Of a stretch of 57,094 bases of DNA, positions 12,494 to 26,234 are shown piece by piece. The translations under genes and the position numbers were made by a program. How positions within the stretch are numbered: the first letter of the stretch is position 1; each line of letters starts with the position of its first letter. The notes under the pieces are model-generated. The model was not told the DNA's origin, made no database searches, and saw nothing but the letters and a program-made list of their open reading frames with translations. Origin of the DNA: Plantago elongata (taxonomy: Eukaryota > Streptophyta > Magnoliopsida > Lamiales > Plantaginaceae); assembly GCA_036897095.1 (NCBI GenBank), contig JAYMSP010000334.1, forward strand, positions 1-57,094. The letters are read 5' to 3'.

Positions 12494-14062
12494 CTTCTTA
12501 TTATAGCTACACAGGAACTGAAATCAAGAATTCATGAAAAGTAGAATAACGAAAATTGCCGCTATTTGATTAGGTTTCAACTCAATGTCATCATCTCAAG
12601 CCATTCAGTTTCACATTTCAACAATACAAGAAACATCAAAATGTCATCTAAAATGAATCATGGATTCGATCCTTGAAGAGGACAACTAGGAAATTACATA
12701 CACTGATACACCCACTGTCTAAACAAGAAATTGAATAGCATAAATAATAATAAAAGTTGATACAGACATACCAATTTGGAGAAGCAAACTGAAAACCCAA
12801 ATGAACAGAAGCCTAAAGAATCCAAGAAATCAACTCAATGAACACATGCAGGCAAAAAGATGATACTTAGCTGCATAATTCAGGCAAAAACCAAGAAACA
12901 CTAACAGGAAAATCATATTAACTACAGTAAAAAGATTTTGGTACATAAACTCACATTTCAAAGGCAAGAAATGAACAATCAAGTTTAGTGAGCAAGGAAA
13001 ATATTCATTCAGGTATGTCTCTCTTCCTCCATTAGTAACAAGTGTAAAAATTTCAAGAGTTGAGTGATTCCATACTACTCCAGCTGATACTTTTTTTACT
13101 TTTTACATGAAAATTCCAACTAGTGGGAGAGTCAACTCTGTTATAGGAGTGCAATTATTTTTACTTTAGTGACTTATGTTTGAAAACTCAAGTTTGCCCA
13201 TTGTTATAATTTACTCCCACTACCTCGGATGACTTCATCCGTTATGCTGACCTACTGAAAAATTAAAATAATTAATTAAACACAAAAGTTGTTAATATGT
13301 TGTATTTTCACTTTTTAATGTAATTTTTATGTAAAAATAATATATTTTACTAATTATTGTTTGTGAGGTGATTTTTTTGTTTTGGTAATGTATGAAGTTT
13401 TGTAATGCTTGAAAATGATGGATGTATGATTTGTGGGAGAGGTACAACTGAGAGCAAGTTGGAACAAATTTTTACGGTCTCATCGAAGGTGAAAGTTGCC
13501 CTACCAATCTGTCTAATTTTACTAGTGAAATACCAATTGTACCTCTATTTTATGCCTATTTACGATGTTAGACCTTGGTGTTGGAAAATTGTATGCAAAA
13601 TGCATGTCCTGTTTTATTGGTTTAGTTAAGCCTCCCCTACTAACAGCCATTCAATACCCTTTACTTGCTTTCTCTCTCTCAAGTCTCAGACCATGAACCT
13701 GGGGAGATTTTCACCATACCCGACCGGATGTATGTACATATGTATATTAGGTACCAACATTTTACCCGTTCAACTTTTCTATATTTATCCACGAGGATAT
13801 AACACCACTAAATATTTAAATACATACACATTCATTTTAGTTGATTAATTTCTAAGTGAAATGCCTTTTAAAATTCTTGTAAATGGTACACTATAATAAA
13901 AAAAAAGTCATCGATTTTATCAATCACAACATAAAAACATTTATGTGTTCAAACATTGAAACAATTTGTTATAACAAAATACGTTCAGATAATAATATAG
14001 ATATTTTGATCGACATCATCAATGATTATTTGAAAATATATGACTATTTCTTATAATTATAC

Positions 14063-14099
<37 letters not shown>

Positions 14100-15209
14100 A
14101 AAGTCTCGTGGGAGACTGTATCTATCTCAAGACGATCAATGTTACCAATAAAAAAATCTATATTATTAATTAAAATATTTATATTATTAATAAAATAAAT
14201 TTTGTTGTAATATGAAAAATTCTAATATTAAGAACATGGGTGTTTTTATTAAGAATATAGGTTAGTCTATAAATAAATTATTTAGAGACCGTAATTCATT
14301 ATATATATATATATATAAATTTTAAAAATATTCATATATTATTTTCAATATGAAAGGATACAATTTTGACTATAAATGAGAATGTGAGAATGAGATGTAA
14401 TAAGGGATTGGGAAGGACGAATGAGCCACACTATGAATTCATACAGTACAAATCTTTAATTTCTGCTAATGGCACTCTAGCCCCAATTTGTCACGTGCAT
14501 GGCCTTGTTTGTAACTGTAAATGATTGAATGGGCCTATCTAGCAAATTTCTTTGGGACATCAACTTTGTGACCAATTTGGATCATTTTGTAAGCAATTTG
14601 ATTTAATGGTAAGGAAAAAAAAAAGTGTTTTTTCTGTGAAAAGAACATTAATGCTAGATTGATTGGTAAAAAACCCTATGATTTATAGTATGATGTTAGT
14701 TCCCTTTACCGTACAGTATATTATAGTGTTTTATATATGTTTGAGTGTATTGTACAGCAACATATAATGTAGTGGTACAATTTTTAAATCACTATACAGT
14801 TTCTTGTGTTTTCATAGAGAATTTAATAATGGTATGTTGTTAAAAACTGATATTCAGATTGGAGTTTTGAAACTTGAGATTGGCATTTTGTTTTGTCAAC
14901 ATTTTCAAAGGGAATGCTAGAAAAAGAAGACCTTTATGCAGAGCCTCAAACTCATACATCATCATCCACTTGAGAAGAATATGAGCTATCACATTGATCT
15001 GTAAGAAATGGATGCCATAAATAGCATCCCAAAGCACACACCATTTACAGAGTTAATTGGGAGGATTAAGGAAGAAGGAGAACAGAGAAAATTTCACAAA
15101 ACTGCATATAGATTTTGCAGATGAAACATGGAGTCGACAATCAGTAGCCCATTTTCCATCCAGTCACATGAAAAAAATTTGATTGCATGAGTTTTTTTCT
15201 TCTTTTTTT
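12494..15209. other. intergenic spacer, BPC-like 5' side to PLGG1 3' end
   Basis: AT-rich and without a recognisable gene. The first kilobase may include 5' UTR exons of the BPC-like gene. A (TACA)n/(TA)n tract lies at 14062-14099, next to 'gtctcgtgggagactgtatc' (14103) and 'tttagagaccgtaattcat' (about 14280), which resemble MITE ends but were not matched convincingly. PLGG1 3' UTR occupies the right end. Confidence 0.45.
14062..14099. repeat. TACA / TA dinucleotide tract
   Basis: Run of TACA units passing into a (TA)n tract; simple-sequence repeat. Confidence 0.9.
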
Positions 15210-17974
15210 TCAGCCAATTATGGCAAGTAAGCTTTGTCTCACAGCTGGAACTGAGCATATCAAAGAACCAAATATGCCTGTCAGGGCGTACGCAATTGCA
15301 CAGAATGGAAGAGCTTCGGGTTCCTTAGCTGACAATGCAGCCGTTCCTAGTCCATGTGCACTGTTAACATAAAGGAAAAGGAATGAGTTATTGGTTCTCG
15401 TATGAACTAAAAAATAACTAGCTTTTTATGTTTTTGCTTATGTGACAAACCATGTACTCAAATGAAACTGCATTTATGCATGCTGCATATAACACGGGTG
15501 CGTATGCCTATATCTAACAAGCGTCTAAAAAAGTTTAGGTTCTTTGTACCTTGAAGCAGTTGCTATACCACGAGCAATAGGGTCGCGGAAACCTAGCCTA
15601 TCAAGGACTGTTTGGACAAAATTGGCACCAACCAGTCCAGTGACTACTACAACAGCAGCTGTTAGAGATGTATTCGCACCTGAAACAGATACAAGGCAAC
15701 AGTCATCATATAAGCTTCTGCAATTAGTAATCCCTTGGCCTATATGTGAGTGATCATAAGTTTTCTACCTTCAAAGAAAGATACAATGCTGAGAGCAAGT
15801 GCCACGGTTATGCATCTGGGTAGAACCGATATTGTTAATGTAGGTTCCAGACCAACCAGACGCCCGATGAAAGCTGTAGAGTACAAAGAAAATACACTTG
15901 CGACTATCACAGAGGTGAATATCTCTGCAGCATGTCTCTTGACCAGCTGTAAGGTGGAACCAGTGTTAGCTGGAAGTATAATCAATGTTTCAATTTATGA
16001 ATTAGAAAATCTGGCATGGAATGAAATATCATCTTGTTCTAGAAAATCGTATTGTTCTCGAACTAACATCAGAACATGAAAGCACATTCAAGTACCTTTC
16101 TCTGTTGGAACATTGAGAAGGCGAAAGAGAGAATAACTGATCCCAGAAATCCCATCAGGATATCACCAGCTCCAGGGTTTGACACGGACTTTGTAAGATA
16201 GTATCCTGTATTCGTCAAACTTGACATCAGATATGTGGTCTGATAAAGTTCCGGAGTGACTATTAACCAACCATAAAATTGAATGATTAAAAACTAAGCC
16301 AGCTGATTATTACCTAGAACAGGATCAAGCCCACATTGTGCTAGTTTTCCATAAGCCAGTGCTGCCAAGTCAGCTGATAATGCACAGCTTATAATGGGAT
16401 GAAGAATCTTTTTCGCATCAGATGGTAACCTGAAGACAAAAAGTATATCAGATGCTGATATATACGAAAACTTGAAAGTCATTCTACTTGAGATTTGAGA
16501 ATATAGAAACAAACAACATATACACAATCATTACATTACCCAGAACCAACCATGTAACCGATCACGGTAGCAGCAAGGAGGAAAGGCAGGCAAGTCAGGG
16601 CATTTGTCCCAAGCACAGTCGGATAGAACAGTGCTGACACAAACGATGCTACGAAAATACCACTCCAGCTCCACAATTCTATAGATGAAAAAGGAGAAGG
16701 TTTAGCCATGGGCTCAGCTTCTGTCATTTCAGTGTTTACCATCTTTCGCACTGCAATGGCTGTGTAACCTGCCACAGCGAGTGAAGCAAACCACCCTCCA
16801 ACTGCCGAAAAAAAACATAACAAAAAAAGTTCATAACTCGAAACAGTATATCATATTAAACTGAAATGCTAGTGATTTGGAGGAGAATCATTTGAAACTG
16901 CATATCATAACTTGAAACGGTATCTCATAAAATTCATTGAAGCTTCAGAACATTTCTACTATACCTACTCAGAGTAGCCAACAAACCTCAGTTATATAGC
17001 TAATTTAAAAAAAAAATATCCTGATTGCAGTTTTTGCGCCCTTATATGTTCGACTTGTTATCTACTCCTAGAACACTTTTTTTTCTCTGCATAACATTTT
17101 GAACCACCTAAACATTTTCCTATTGTGTCGAAATCATAGATATAAAACCATTGACAAACTAAAAAACTAGAAATTGTACCAATTATGAAAAGGATTTTAA
17201 GCCCTGATGCAGCCGGAATGTCCTTGACAGCCAAAGGCAGAACAACCAGAGAAGGCACGTAGAACAAGGGCAGCCACCTCTGAATAAACAGAAGTGCTGG
17301 CTGGAAGAAGTTCATCAAGCTAGTGGCAGCGACAGGAACAGTCGAATCAAGAACCATCAAGACTGTGAATATGCAAAACATGCCAAACAATGCACTTGGG
17401 AACTTAATTGCAGCAGCCACAAATGCCTTCTTCAGGAACTTGTCCATTGCCAGAATTAACCCCAACGACACTACCAAATGCAACACATTGACAACCTAAA
17501 CAATGATCCATATTTGTAAACACTCAAGTCTTATGAAATATCATATTAACATCTTAAAAATCCATAACCATGACGTATATGAAATTAATCCATTTATACT
17601 AATTCTCTAACAGTACTATCCGAGCAGGATCATCAGGCTTGAACGTACTGAAATCAATCCATTTATATTAATTCGCTAACAAAGACAACAACTTATATAC
17701 ATTTTCTTGAACTTTCAGTTACCTTGGTTTGAAGGGTAGTGGAGGACATGTCTGATCCTGCAGATTTAACAACCAGTCTCTTCCTGGAATTGAGTCCAGT
17801 GACACCAATGGGTCGATAAACAAGGCTCGAAATGCCTTGTTTTCGAAATGGCTGTTCTCCATGACGTGATATTAGTGATGATGACAGAGTTGAATTGATT
17901 TTAGTGGATGTCTTGAAAGATGTTAATGGTCTCTGATTGGAGACTAGTCTTAGTGATAAGAGTAGTGTTGCCAT
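15210..17974 (-). CDS. PLGG1: plastidal glycolate/glycerate translocator 1, chloroplastic
   Basis: Eight exons on the minus strand: 17974-17723, 17495-17180, 16801-16540, 16429-16314, 16205-16096, 15946-15769, 15679-15550, 15360-15210. All are GT-AG and in phase, giving 504 aa (Arabidopsis protein about 512). PLGG1 is the inner-envelope carrier that exports glycolate and imports glycerate in photorespiration. Exon 1 is a Ser/Thr/Arg-rich transit peptide (MATLLLSLRLVSNQR start). The rest has about twelve hydrophobic segments in two parts: an LrgA-like half beginning VVNVLHLVVSLGLIL, and an LrgB-like half with PGAGDILMGFLGSVI, CITVALALSI and AHGLGTAAL. The mature protein is almost wholly membrane. 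It is the counterpart of At1g32080 and ends tail-out from the BPC-like gene. Confidence 0.96.
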
Positions 17975-20900
17975 GGTAGAAGAGCAAGAGGAGGAAGAGA
18001 GTGAGAGAGATGTGAAGAGCGGACATTTTTCTTGATTGAGAGCTTCAAATTGTGTGGACCTTAAAAGACTATATGGTATCTTAACAAGATGAGCCAGTTT
18101 CCATGTAGACTGAAAAAAGAGTCCACTTTTCAGTTGGTTAATTGCTTCTACAACATTGGAACTTACAACTAGTGCCGAGAAAATATGAAGTTAAAAAATG
18201 ACTTGAGACCCTATGTGCATCTGACACCTAATCAATCTTAAGACTGACATAGTTGTTGTGAGTGTATGAAGATGTGGTTCTTGACAAAGAGGAGAAAGTA
18301 ATTTGCTAAGTAGAGTATGATCCTCGGTACTTAAAACTTTGTTTGTCCCGCTCTAATGCTTACAGCTAATAATAAACAATCTCCCAAGATAGAACAACGG
18401 AAAGTTACAATTCTAGCACTGAATTGTTAACTTATCGAACTTGGCAGAATACAAAGTTCAGGCTTTTTAGAGAGAAAGTACAAAAGGAAAGAAGGATTGG
18501 ATTACGGTGTGTAAAATCCGAACTTGGGGGTTCTATTTATAATTGGAAAGATTTGCAATCTGAATAGATGCGGTCTTTTGCAAACATGTCTCTACAGAGA
18601 CAAAAATTCAAGCAGACACAACTTTTGAATTTTTCTATTCAAACATATCATTTGAACGAATGGTTAAATCCATTCAGTAAACGGACAGATTCGTTCACTG
18701 CAAAGCCAACCGATTTGGAACTCTTCTGTTTCAGATTTCAATTTGGGCCTGACCAAACAACATATGTTTCTGGTCCAAAAAGATTATAAACAGCCCTAGA
18801 CCACAACCCGCGAATTCCGGACTCTACGAGACTACGATTCTCGACCCGAGATCCGGGCTTGGCTCTTGGCGGGTCACCTAGGTCTTCCCCCTTCAAAATT
18901 AAGGGTGCCGGGCCCAATCCCTTAACCCAAGTCTTAGTCTTATATTTAGTTCTTTTTCCTCAATTTTAGTCATATGAGACTTCTCTCATTCTAACTTTTG
19001 ACATTCCACATTCAATGCGCCAGCTAATACACTTTGAGCTTCAATTACTCTTTCACCGTTTAATGAATTTTAATAATTTTTTCTCAAACATAATTCATTG
19101 TTATAGTAGATTAGACATGTACAAAAAAAATTCATTTCTTATATGTGGGGCTCCATTAATTTATGTATAACAACATGAACTAGCCTTATATTGACTAAAA
19201 TTCTAACAATAATTACTCATGAATTACACCCAAACACCTATTATAAACCGAAGGAACGTGGCAAAGTTAGGTAAATGTTATTAAAATTTTATTAAGCGGC
19301 CTAACATAATTAAGTGAATTTTTTTTTTACATTACAATGAGACAGTTCCAATTTTAATACAGCAGAAAGACCTTGTCCAATTTTAATACACAACAACAAC
19401 ATTGAACGTAATTTTACACGTGGCTAATTTGATCGATAAATTAATCGGAGTATAAAAATTGCGTTGATTGTTGTTGTTGTATGTTAAAATTGAATAAGGT
19501 ATTTCTATCATATTAAAATTGGACAAGGTATTTCTATCATATTAAAATTGGACAAGATATTTCTATCATATTAAAATTGGAACTATCTCATTCATTGTAC
19601 TGTATGAATTTTTTTTCCCCCAAAGTGCGTGTAGGATTGTGGAGATAGAGTTAGGAACAAAATGATGTAATCACTAAGGGAATGGGAGAAAGTTTGGTCC
19701 CATGATTAGTCACAGGCAACTAATGTTTAGTTTTAAGAGTTAAAGTATTTGAAAAGTTTTCGAACTTTATCCCCATGTTGTGTAGTGTATATTATAGGTG
19801 CAATATGCTATTATTAAACCCATAAGCTTTAATACTATTAAAGAAATCCAAATCATATCGATAGCGTGCGGTACGTAATGGTGACACCATGTGACAAAGT
19901 CCAATGGCGTGAAAAAATAAGGTCAAAAATCCCCATGCCATTGCAATTTTTCAATAGCTAGCTTGGATCCATATCTAGTAATACCTCTACGCCTACTTCG
20001 CTTAATAGCATTAGCTCAAGATCCATAATTACAATCAAACAGGTTGTTAGACATTAATTAGTTCAGTTTATATTTAATGTTGTTATTAATTGAACCAATG
20101 ATGAATTATGTACACATTAATTGGAGTCACATTGACAGGTATTTGCTATAGCGGAGAGACCCTAATTAGAATTAATTAAAGTCGTACGGTGTTTGTAAGT
20201 GTATATCATGAGTAAGAACGAGATGATAAAGTGACGGATAATTAATTGTGCGATGATTAACCAGTCATCTTACTCTCTTAAAGAGTCCAGCTATATAGTA
20301 TAAGTGTTGGAGTTATGTAATTAACACTTCACAAATAAATTTATTATATTTTAGTAATTTTACTTTCACTCATAAAATGACGATCAATAGGCAACATATA
20401 CACACTTCTGAGTCAACATTAATGATGTTTTCTTTCCTGATGGTATTTGGACGATGTTGAAGTTAATTAAGAATCAAGATAATGATAGCATAAACAATAT
20501 GGGATGAGACAGAGAAGATAACCAGCATCTTCATAGGGGTTAGAATTTAGAAGTAAGGAATATTAGAAACACAGGAACATACTAATCATACATAGCTTGG
20601 AAAAGACAAAATTAACAATTTGTCACTTCCATGTGCCATTAACCCAAGTCACGGCGGCCATTTAGCGATATGCCATGATCCGCGACCACCTTCTTACGCC
20701 GGATTAAGCCGCATACGACCCTCAAACAGTCCTGCTTATTCTTTTGTTATTGTCGACAGTACATCTTGTATATGAATATGATACGACATTTAAAACAAGT
20801 ATTGCGGATGTAAAATGCAGCCACCAAAATGTCCACCGAATGAAAAGTTCCATGCCTTTATTTAATGGACTATATATGTATATTGAACTCCATGAAAGGG

Positions 20901-21547
20901 CCAAACATCTAGCCAAAAGTGAAGAAAAAAGACAACCCCACACTTAATCACGAGGATGAATAAGAACAAGGCCACTACGCCACCTTGTTTCCTCTACAAA
21001 CCACCATTCCTCACAATCCTATCTCTTCATTCGGTTACCACATCCAAAAGCAACCCTTAACTTATTAATGGACCCAATTTCTATTTAAAATACCCAAAAA
21101 GTAAGAAGGAAATCCTAGTTTACACGGATATAATAATCATTATTAATGAGTAGAAGTAACTATCGTAACATATTTCAATTTTTAGTATGTCAAACTCATA
21201 TATCATCATATGAGAGTGTAAATTGTATCCGTAAGATGTAATAAACCTGTATCAAATTCAAAACTAGTTTAGCAAGAATTTACAAGATTCACTATCATTT
21301 GACTTATACTTACAACTCCCACAACTCCCATAAACAGAAATGAATAAGCATGTGCAGTAATAAAACAAACTGAAAAGGACCTTTTAGGCATTAGCTTTCT
21401 TCGCATTCCATAAAATAATCAAAGGCACCAAGAAAATATTCTTCACAATTCTACAGTCTCTCTGTACCCACCTTTTCTCCTGCTTCTTCACATGCTTTTC
21501 CCTGCTCAATTCTCTGTTTCTTGAACCTCAAACAATTAACAGAAACA
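17975..21547. other. divergent spacer between PLGG1 and the CSC1-like gene
   Basis: Contains the promoters of the two divergent genes and about 3 kb of TE-like DNA. 18310-18960 has retroelement-LTR flavour ('ggttctatttataattgg', a GC-rich 'gggtgccgggcccaatccc') but I found no termini. An inverted-repeat element lies at 19331-19600. No supported gene; the short ORFs here are not conserved. Confidence 0.45.
19331..19600. repeat. foldback (MITE-like) element with 29-bp repeats expanded in one arm
   Basis: Left arm 19331-19407 is the inverse of right arm about 19461-19600. Shared words read in opposite orientation are 'caacaacaacaac'/'gttgttgttgt', 'ccaattttaatac'/'attaaaattgg' and 'gagacagttcc'/'ggaactatctc'. 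The left arm has one 'attaaaattggacaaggt..ttct' spacer; the right arm has that 29-bp unit repeated three to four times. Confidence 0.65.
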
Positions 21548-24500
21548 ATGGCAACTCTAGGAGATATTGGTGTATCAGCATTAATCAACTTAGTTGGTTC
21601 TTTTGCTTTCTTGCTCGCTTTTGCTGTGCTGAGAATTCAGCCCATCAATGACAGAGTTTACTTCCCCAAATGGTACATTGTTGGCAAGAGGACAAGCCCA
21701 AGGGGCTGGGGAGGTGTTGTGGGAAAATTTGTCAATCTCAATATCTTCACTTACTTCACTTTCCTCAATTGGATGCCTCAAGCTTTGAAGATGACTGAAG
21801 CTGAGATTATCACCCATGCTGGTCTTGATTCTGCTGTTTTCTTGAGGATTTACACACTTGGGTACTTTCAAAATTTCATCTTTTTTCATTTTTGTGACAA
21901 AGTTTAGTGCTTTTCGGTGGTTCAGTTGATTGTCGGTGGTTGGAGTGTTATTGATGTGTGCTTAGATTGTCTTGGGACTTTTTTTACCTTGGTTTCTTTG
22001 CTGGTGTTGAATTGGGAAAGAAAATGTTGAGGGATTGTGTTAAAAAGAACCTTTTTGGAAACATAAGGGATAATTGATGGTGGAAGGTGATCTTTCAACT
22101 CTATTGACTAAGGAATCTATTGAAGCTCTTTTTTTTTTTTATGCTGCTTACATAGAAGTTGAAAAGTTTACTGTTTATGAATTGTGAGTTCTGGTTTTAA
22201 GAACATAATGATTGGATGGAGCTTGGTTTTGCTTGTTATAGTGTATGATCTTCTACAGACGACAAACCAAAATTCTGCCTAATTTTGTAGATTTCAAGAA
22301 TTAGGTGTTATTTTGCGGTTATTTTCTACTTTGATTTGAGTCTTAATCTTTTAGATTTGCTGTTAGCTGAATTTATGCACTTTCCCTGATCTTTGTATTC
22401 AGACTAAAAATATTTGGGCCAATAGCTGTTGTAGCACTGCTGATTTTGATTCCAGTGAATGTATCCGAGGGGACTTTGTTTTTTCTGCGTCGTGACTTGG
22501 TTGTCAGTGACATAGACAAGCTGTCGATATCCAATGTTCGCCCTAACTCCTATAAGTAAGTGTCACCTTTAGTCTTCATAAGTTGCAACATTTTGATGAT
22601 CATTTTTCACTTTTTTTATGTGACTATCAGACTCCTTTCCTGACAAAGGAGGCTATTGTGCTATCATTTCAGGTTCTTTGTCCACATATCAATGGAGTAT
22701 GTGTTTACATTCTGGGTGTGTTACATGCTCTATCTGGAGTATGGTAGAGTTGCACATATGCGACTCAGCTTCTTGGCCTCGCAAGGGCGGCGTGCTGAAC
22801 AATTTACGGTCAGTCGAGTTTCATGATTATTGCAATATCAAGTGTTAGAATGGGATAGTCCAGCTGTATGTATTGCAATTTGGTTATTCACTACCCAAGT
22901 AACAGAACAATATTGCACCACCAATAACTATAGCGTTTTGATTTATAAAGCTTAAAATGTCTCAATACATTTCTAATATGGGCAAGAATAATAAGTAGCA
23001 AATGGGATACCAAGTTTCTTTTCAAGGACTCTAATTGCAAGAATTTCTACTTCATTTTTTTAATTGAACCACTGTAACGTGCAATCATCAAGATCACTTA
23101 TGCGTTGGATAATGACCATTCTCTCTGTGGACTACTTTCTTAGTGGGAGAATTTTCTATGTGCCTGGTTTGTTGTGACTGCAAGTTTTACAACTCTGCAT
23201 TTCTATGTGCGTCAGGTTCTTGTTAGGAATGTACCACATATTTCAGGAAGATCCGAATCAGATGTTGTTGGAAATTTCTTTAAGAAGAACCACCCAGATC
23301 ACTATCTCTGTCACCAGGTACAAGCTTGTCTCACAAATTCTTAGTTGAAAGATTATATCTTTGAGACTCTGACGCATTAGATATCGCTTTTTCCTAAACC
23401 TAGGAAAAGAGTTTTGTTTTTATCTCATGTGGGAAGAGTTTCTCGTGTGTTTATACCTGTCTACCTATATATAGGCTGTGTACAATGCTAATAAGTTTGC
23501 AAGGCTGGTTCGAAGAAGAAACCGGCTCCAAAATTGGCTGGACTACTACCAGCTTAAGTTTGAGAGACATCCAAAGAAGAGGCCTACTACCAAGGTTTGC
23601 TCGTTTGTTTGCTAATCACCATGAAAAAAGTCCAAATAATCCACCTGTGTCTGTTTTACAGATAACGCATTTATAGTGTACCATGTTTTTTTTTAACGCA
23701 GAGAGGCTTTCTTGGATTATGTGGTCAAAAAGTTGATGCAATTGATGCGTACAAAGCGTACATAAAAAGTTTCGATAAGAAAGTGAGTCATGTTAAAATG
23801 ATTCCTTAGCACAATCTACATCCAAACCTTTTTTTGTCGTCTGATGCTTACTCTGCTTCTACTAATTCTGTTCCGAAATCACCCGTGTCCTCTAATTGCT
23901 TCTTTCTGATGGAACTCGTTTTTCGTTCATTTTCTTAGTTGACAATGGAACGGCAGAAGATCCTGAAAGATCCCAAGTCTATCATGTCAGTTGCCTTCGT
24001 GTCATTCAACACAAGATGGGGGGCAGCTGTTTGTGCTCAGACACAGCAGAGCAAAAATCCTACACTTTGGTTGACAAATTGGGCTCCTGAACCCCGTGAT
24101 GTCTACTGGGAGAATTTGGCAATACCATTTCTCTCCCTCAGCATGCGGAGACTTGTTATATCTTTAACCGTGTTTGCATTGGTATTCTTTTACTTGATAC
24201 CTATTGCTTTTGTACAATCATTGGCAAATCTTGAAGGATTAGAGAGGGTGGCTCCATTTCTCAGGCCACTCGTTGAATGGTAAGTGACAGTTCGAAACAG
24301 TAAAACATCCCGATATTACTTAATGTTTTGGGACTTCACTATTGCATTCAGATGTGTAACCATCGGACTATTTTGCAGGGGTTTTGTTAAGTCATTCCTA
24401 CAGGGTTTCATGCCTGGTCTAGTTCTTAAAATCTTTTTGTACTACCTTCCTGGGATATTAATGATCCTTTCAAAAATAGAGGGACACATTGCAGTGTCGG

Positions 24501-26234
24501 TGTTAGAGCGGAGAACGGCTGCGAAGTATTACTACTTCATGTTGGTCAATGTGTTCTTGGGGAGTATAGTGGCTGGAACGGCATTCCAGCAGCTTCATGC
24601 TTTCCTACACCAGTCAGCAACTCAGTAATACTCTTATCTCTCTCATTATTCAGTTATAATATAGCCAGAGCCACAAAAATTGCTTGAAATCTGAGAAACT
24701 TCTTGATAACTGATTCAAATTACTGCCTCCCAATCTGAAATTTGAACGGTAATAGTCACGATTGTGCTTCAGTTATATTAGTGAATTCATGTTGATATTG
24801 TATAGGCATGATTGCTTGTCTGCTTTGGACCATTACTATTCCTTATCGCACTCTTAATGAAGATTTTCTTGCTTGTAGGATCCCGAGAAACATAGGTGTA
24901 TCAATACCAATGAAGGCCACTTTCTTTATAACATTCATAATGGTTGATGGCTGGGCTGCAATTGCCTGTGAAATTCTCCGGCTGAAATCTTTAGTGATCT
25001 TCCATTTGAAGAATATGTTTGTCGTGAAAACTGAAAGGGACTTGGAGAAAGCAATGAACCCAAGGGGCATTGAATTTCCCCAGATTTTACCGACTCTTCA
25101 ATTATACTTTCTTCTTGGCATTGTCTACATGGTTATCACACCAATCCTTCTCCCTTTCATATTGGTCTTCTTTGCCTTTGCGTACTTTGTGTATCGCCAT
25201 CAGGTTAGTACCATCACTATCAGCAATTCATCATGGTATATTCAGAGCTATTTACTCAATTACGAGAAGTTTGTGCTTTTCATGCTCTAGAACATTTCAA
25301 ATATAACTTGGCTATATTGAATGTTAATTCAAAACTGTTGGCAAACTGGGTAATGCCGTAATGGGTATACTAAATTATTCTGATTTTCATCCTTCATGCA
25401 GATTATAAACGTGTATAACCAGCAATATGAGAGTGCGGCAGCATTCTGGCCACACGTTCATGGCCGTATCATAGGCAGCTTACTTATATCTCAACTGCTC
25501 CTACTAGGACTATTGAGCACAAAAGAGGCTACAAATTCCACTCCTCTGCTTGTAGCTTTACCCGTATTGACCTTGTCCTTCCATAAGTACTGCAAGAATC
25601 GATTTGAACCTGCATTCAGAAGATATCCTCTCGAGGTATAAGATTATATAAATAAACTACGTAAGAATTGCCTCAATAACCTTCTAATTTTCTTTTGCCA
25701 TCACTTCAGGAAGCCGTGGATAAAGATACTGAAGATAAAGCTTCTGGATCCGATGTTAACATGAAAGCCTACTTAGCCGACGCCTACCTCCATCCAATTT
25801 TCCGCTCATTTGAAGAGGTTGACTTAGTCGAAGTGAAAGTCGAAAAACCCCAGGCACCTATTCCCAGTGCTTCTCCTAGTGAGCCTAGCTCACCAGCCCC
25901 TAATCACCCCCATCATAAGGAAGACGAGCCATCTGAGAAAGAAGACGAGCTATCTGACCAAGAAGACGAGCCATCCCAGACTGTCCAACACTACGAAGTC
26001 GAACCACCTCATCCCGTATACCAGTACCATTATGAGTTTGAATCACAGAACAACATGTACATGTATGATAGTGAATCACACGGCAATATGTATAGATACG
26101 GCAGTGAACCGGAACATAACACGTATAGTTATGATGCTGAATCACAGGGCAACATGTATAGTTATGATGCTGAATCACAAAGCAACATGTATAGGTATGG
26201 AAATGATTCCCACCATGATGTATACCACTACTAA
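21548..26234 (+). CDS. CSC1-like / OSCA hyperosmolality-gated calcium-permeable channel
   Basis: Eleven exons: 21548-21861, 22403-22555, 22673-22808, 23216-23317, 23475-23594, 23702-23782, 23939-24279, 24379-24624, 24879-25203, 25402-25635, 25710-26234; 858 aa. OSCA/CSC1 (TMEM63-related) proteins are dimeric plasma-membrane channels opened by membrane tension or hyperosmotic stress. The N-terminus MATLGDIGVSALINLVG, FVNLNIFTYFTFLNWMPQA, RWGAAVCAQTQQSKNPTLWL, ERRTAAKYYYFMLVNVFLGS, IPMKATFFITFIMVDGWA and HQIINVYNQQYESAAAFWPH match the At1g32090 group. About eleven transmembrane segments are expected, with a cytosolic domain between TM2 and TM3. The last ~150 residues form a long acidic, then tyrosine-rich repeat tail with MYxYDxES units. 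ATG 21548 matches family starts; an in-frame upstream ATG at 21521 is less likely. Confidence 0.95.

Noticed and set aside
18310..18960. Possible solo LTR upstream of PLGG1
   Set aside because: Composition is suggestive, but no TG...CA ends with matching target duplication were found.
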